Assembly: GCA_913049755.1 (NCBI GenBank)
Contig: CAJWXO010000060.1
Span: forward strand, 1 to 7,190
Length of the DNA stretch: 7,190 nt
Origin: an uncultured Cryomorphaceae bacterium
GTDB taxonomy: Bacteria > Bacteroidota > Bacteroidia > Flavobacteriales > Schleiferiaceae
Direction: 5' to 3'
Position 1 is the first letter of the stretch. Every line of letters begins with the position of its first letter. Made by a program: the position numbers and the translations under genes. This document shows positions 6,272 to 7,190 of the stretch, in pieces. Below the pieces are notes generated by a model that was given only the letters and a program-made list of their open reading frames with translations, did no database searches and had not been told where the DNA came from.

Positions 6272-7190
6272 TTAGAAGTTAGGATTCTCATATCCTTCTA
6301 CAAATGCCATTAAAGAGGCTACCGAGCTTTTTGCAACACTCATCTGCATTAATGGATCAATTAATGGAAGAGCAACTTCAGCTAAATGGATATAGTCGCA
6401 CCTTCCAGTTTGTCCAGATTGATAAGCAACATTGAAGACGTCTTCCCATGACCATCCATGCTGAGTAGCAGCTGAGCTAGGACAATTTTTTATACCATCG
6501 GCGCATATTTCAAGCCCAAAAACAGAAGTTTGACATACATGTTTGAGTGCGATCTCTAATGACTTTAAAAATGTAGAAGTTCCTCTGTATGCCCATGACT
6601 CAAAAGGTAAGTACTGCCAATACGGGTTGTTCGAAAATTTTTTCAAACTTTCTTCATTTAATCTATTTTCATGCATTCCTAGAACTGCATAATTTTTTAA
6701 AAAACCATTTTCTTTAGCATATGAAAAAGGGTTACCGCTATGTCTACCCTCAAGGTTTCTACAATCAGGGTGAGGATCTAGATTGAGAGCATGAATTTTT
6801 TCTTTGTTTACTGTGCTCAGGGCTTTTAATAAAGGATATGCATTATTATGCCCTCCCCCTAGGACAAGAGGTGTTTTCCCATTTTTAATTAAATTAGTTA
6901 TAACCTCAAAAACTCTTTCGTCAACTTGCTCAACTAGGTATCTAAGCTCATTTTTGTCTTTCGGGTAAAGATATTTTTGAGAAAGTTCTTGAAGGTCTGC
7001 GACTATCACTTCTGACCAACCAAATTTTTCAGCTGGAATAAATTCATTTACTTGGATGGTAGATATTGCTTGGTAAAATAAAGAAGAATTACTTGCCGCT
7101 CCAGATCTTCCTCCATTCGCTCTAACTCCTATATCCTCTGGGATTAATAGGAATATATAGTCCCCGTCAGAATTATTCTTTTGTTTAAGC
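6272..7190 (-). CDS. hutG: Formimidoylglutamase-like ureohydrolase (arginase family; N-terminal end cut by window edge)
   Basis: The frame is open to the right edge: 305 residues are visible from codon 7189-7187 onward. An in-frame GTG at 7009 is not the start, because sequence upstream of it is conserved family sequence (FLLIPEDIGVRANGGRSGA, partial residues 13-31). Ureohydrolase motifs follow: GGGHNN with His114, the first metal motif DPHPD (Asp138, His140, Asp142), RHSGNPFSYA (149-158), the second motif region GLEICADGI (225-233) then PSSA (237-240), and a late HLAE Glu271. The expected reaction is hydrolysis of N-formimidoyl-L-glutamate to glutamate and formamide. Family membership is clear; the substrate is inferred from the PEDIG/GRxGA pattern and the adjacent ftcD. 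The oddity is Cys229 where the first Asp of the DxD metal motif is expected, with Asp231 kept. Only the extreme N-terminus, perhaps 20-60 residues, should be missing. Other arginase-family amidinohydrolase activities remain possible. Confidence 0.85.
   Translation of the reverse strand, partial: LKQKNNSDGDYIFLLIPEDIGVRANGGRSGAASNSSLFYQAISTIQVNEFIPAEKFGWSEVIVADLQELSQKYLYPKDKNELRYLVEQVDERVFEVITNLIKNGKTPLVLGGGHNNAYPLLKALSTVNKEKIHALNLDPHPDCRNLEGRHSGNPFSYAKENGFLKNYAVLGMHENRLNEESLKKFSNNPYWQYLPFESWAYRGTSTFLKSLEIALKHVCQTSVFGLEICADGIKNCPSSAATQHGWSWEDVFNVAYQSGQTGRCDYIHLAEVALPLIDPLMQMSVAKSSVASLMAFVEGYENPNF

Noticed and set aside
7007..7009. GTG as the start of the ureohydrolase
   Set aside because: The frame continues without a stop to the window edge and encodes conserved family sequence (PEDIG...GGRSGA) upstream, so the gene is cut by the window rather than starting here.
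1..7190. Mobile elements, CRISPR array, tRNA or rRNA genes, defence or toxin-antitoxin genes
   Set aside because: I saw no terminal inverted repeats, transposase or integrase motifs, regularly spaced repeats, cloverleaf-like sequence or small paired toxin-antitoxin frames; the window is densely filled by six recognisable genes.

Overview
This window most likely comes from an AT-rich member of the Bacteroidota. The evidence is an outer-membrane receptor with an N-terminal carboxypeptidase-regulatory-like domain, a DUF2911 protein, a Bacteroidota-style HtpG, start codons preceded by A-rich leaders rather than Shine-Dalgarno motifs, and a candidate TTG / TAnnTTTG-type promoter. A CrtA-like carotenoid oxygenase would suit a pigmented cytophagal lineage such as the Cyclobacteriaceae. 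That placement is inference.

Layout, left to right. (1) Positions 1-1732, minus strand: the first 577 residues of a TonB-dependent receptor whose C-terminus lies beyond the left edge. (2) Positions 1745-1774: an intrinsic terminator on the minus strand, ending only 12 nt before the receptor start. (3) Positions 1810-4553, minus strand: a two-gene unit, htpG (Hsp90) followed after 11 nt by an exported DUF2911-TPR protein. (4) Positions 4554-4649: a divergent intergenic region holding a likely htpG promoter with an overlapping small palindrome. (5) Positions 4650-5345, plus strand: a lone spheroidene-monooxygenase (CrtA) family gene. (6) Positions 5372-7190, minus strand: an unbroken ftcD-type glutamate formimidoyltransferase, preceded after only 3 nt by a formimidoylglutamase-like ureohydrolase that runs off the right edge. 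The ureohydrolase is open all the way to the edge, and a GTG at 7009 is not its start.

The two right-hand enzymes both act on N-formimidoyl-L-glutamate, the last intermediate of histidine degradation. One transfers the formimino group to tetrahydrofolate; the other hydrolyses the substrate to glutamate and formamide. Finding them back to back is noteworthy because they normally represent alternative routes. The hydrolase also shows a Cys where the family's first Asp of the second metal-binding motif is expected. The rest of the window is housekeeping or common accessory Bacteroidota content. I see no mobile element, CRISPR array, RNA gene or defence system. The points most worth a second look are the ureohydrolase metal site, the paired formiminoglutamate enzymes, the isolated CrtA-like gene, and the terminator placed against the receptor start.
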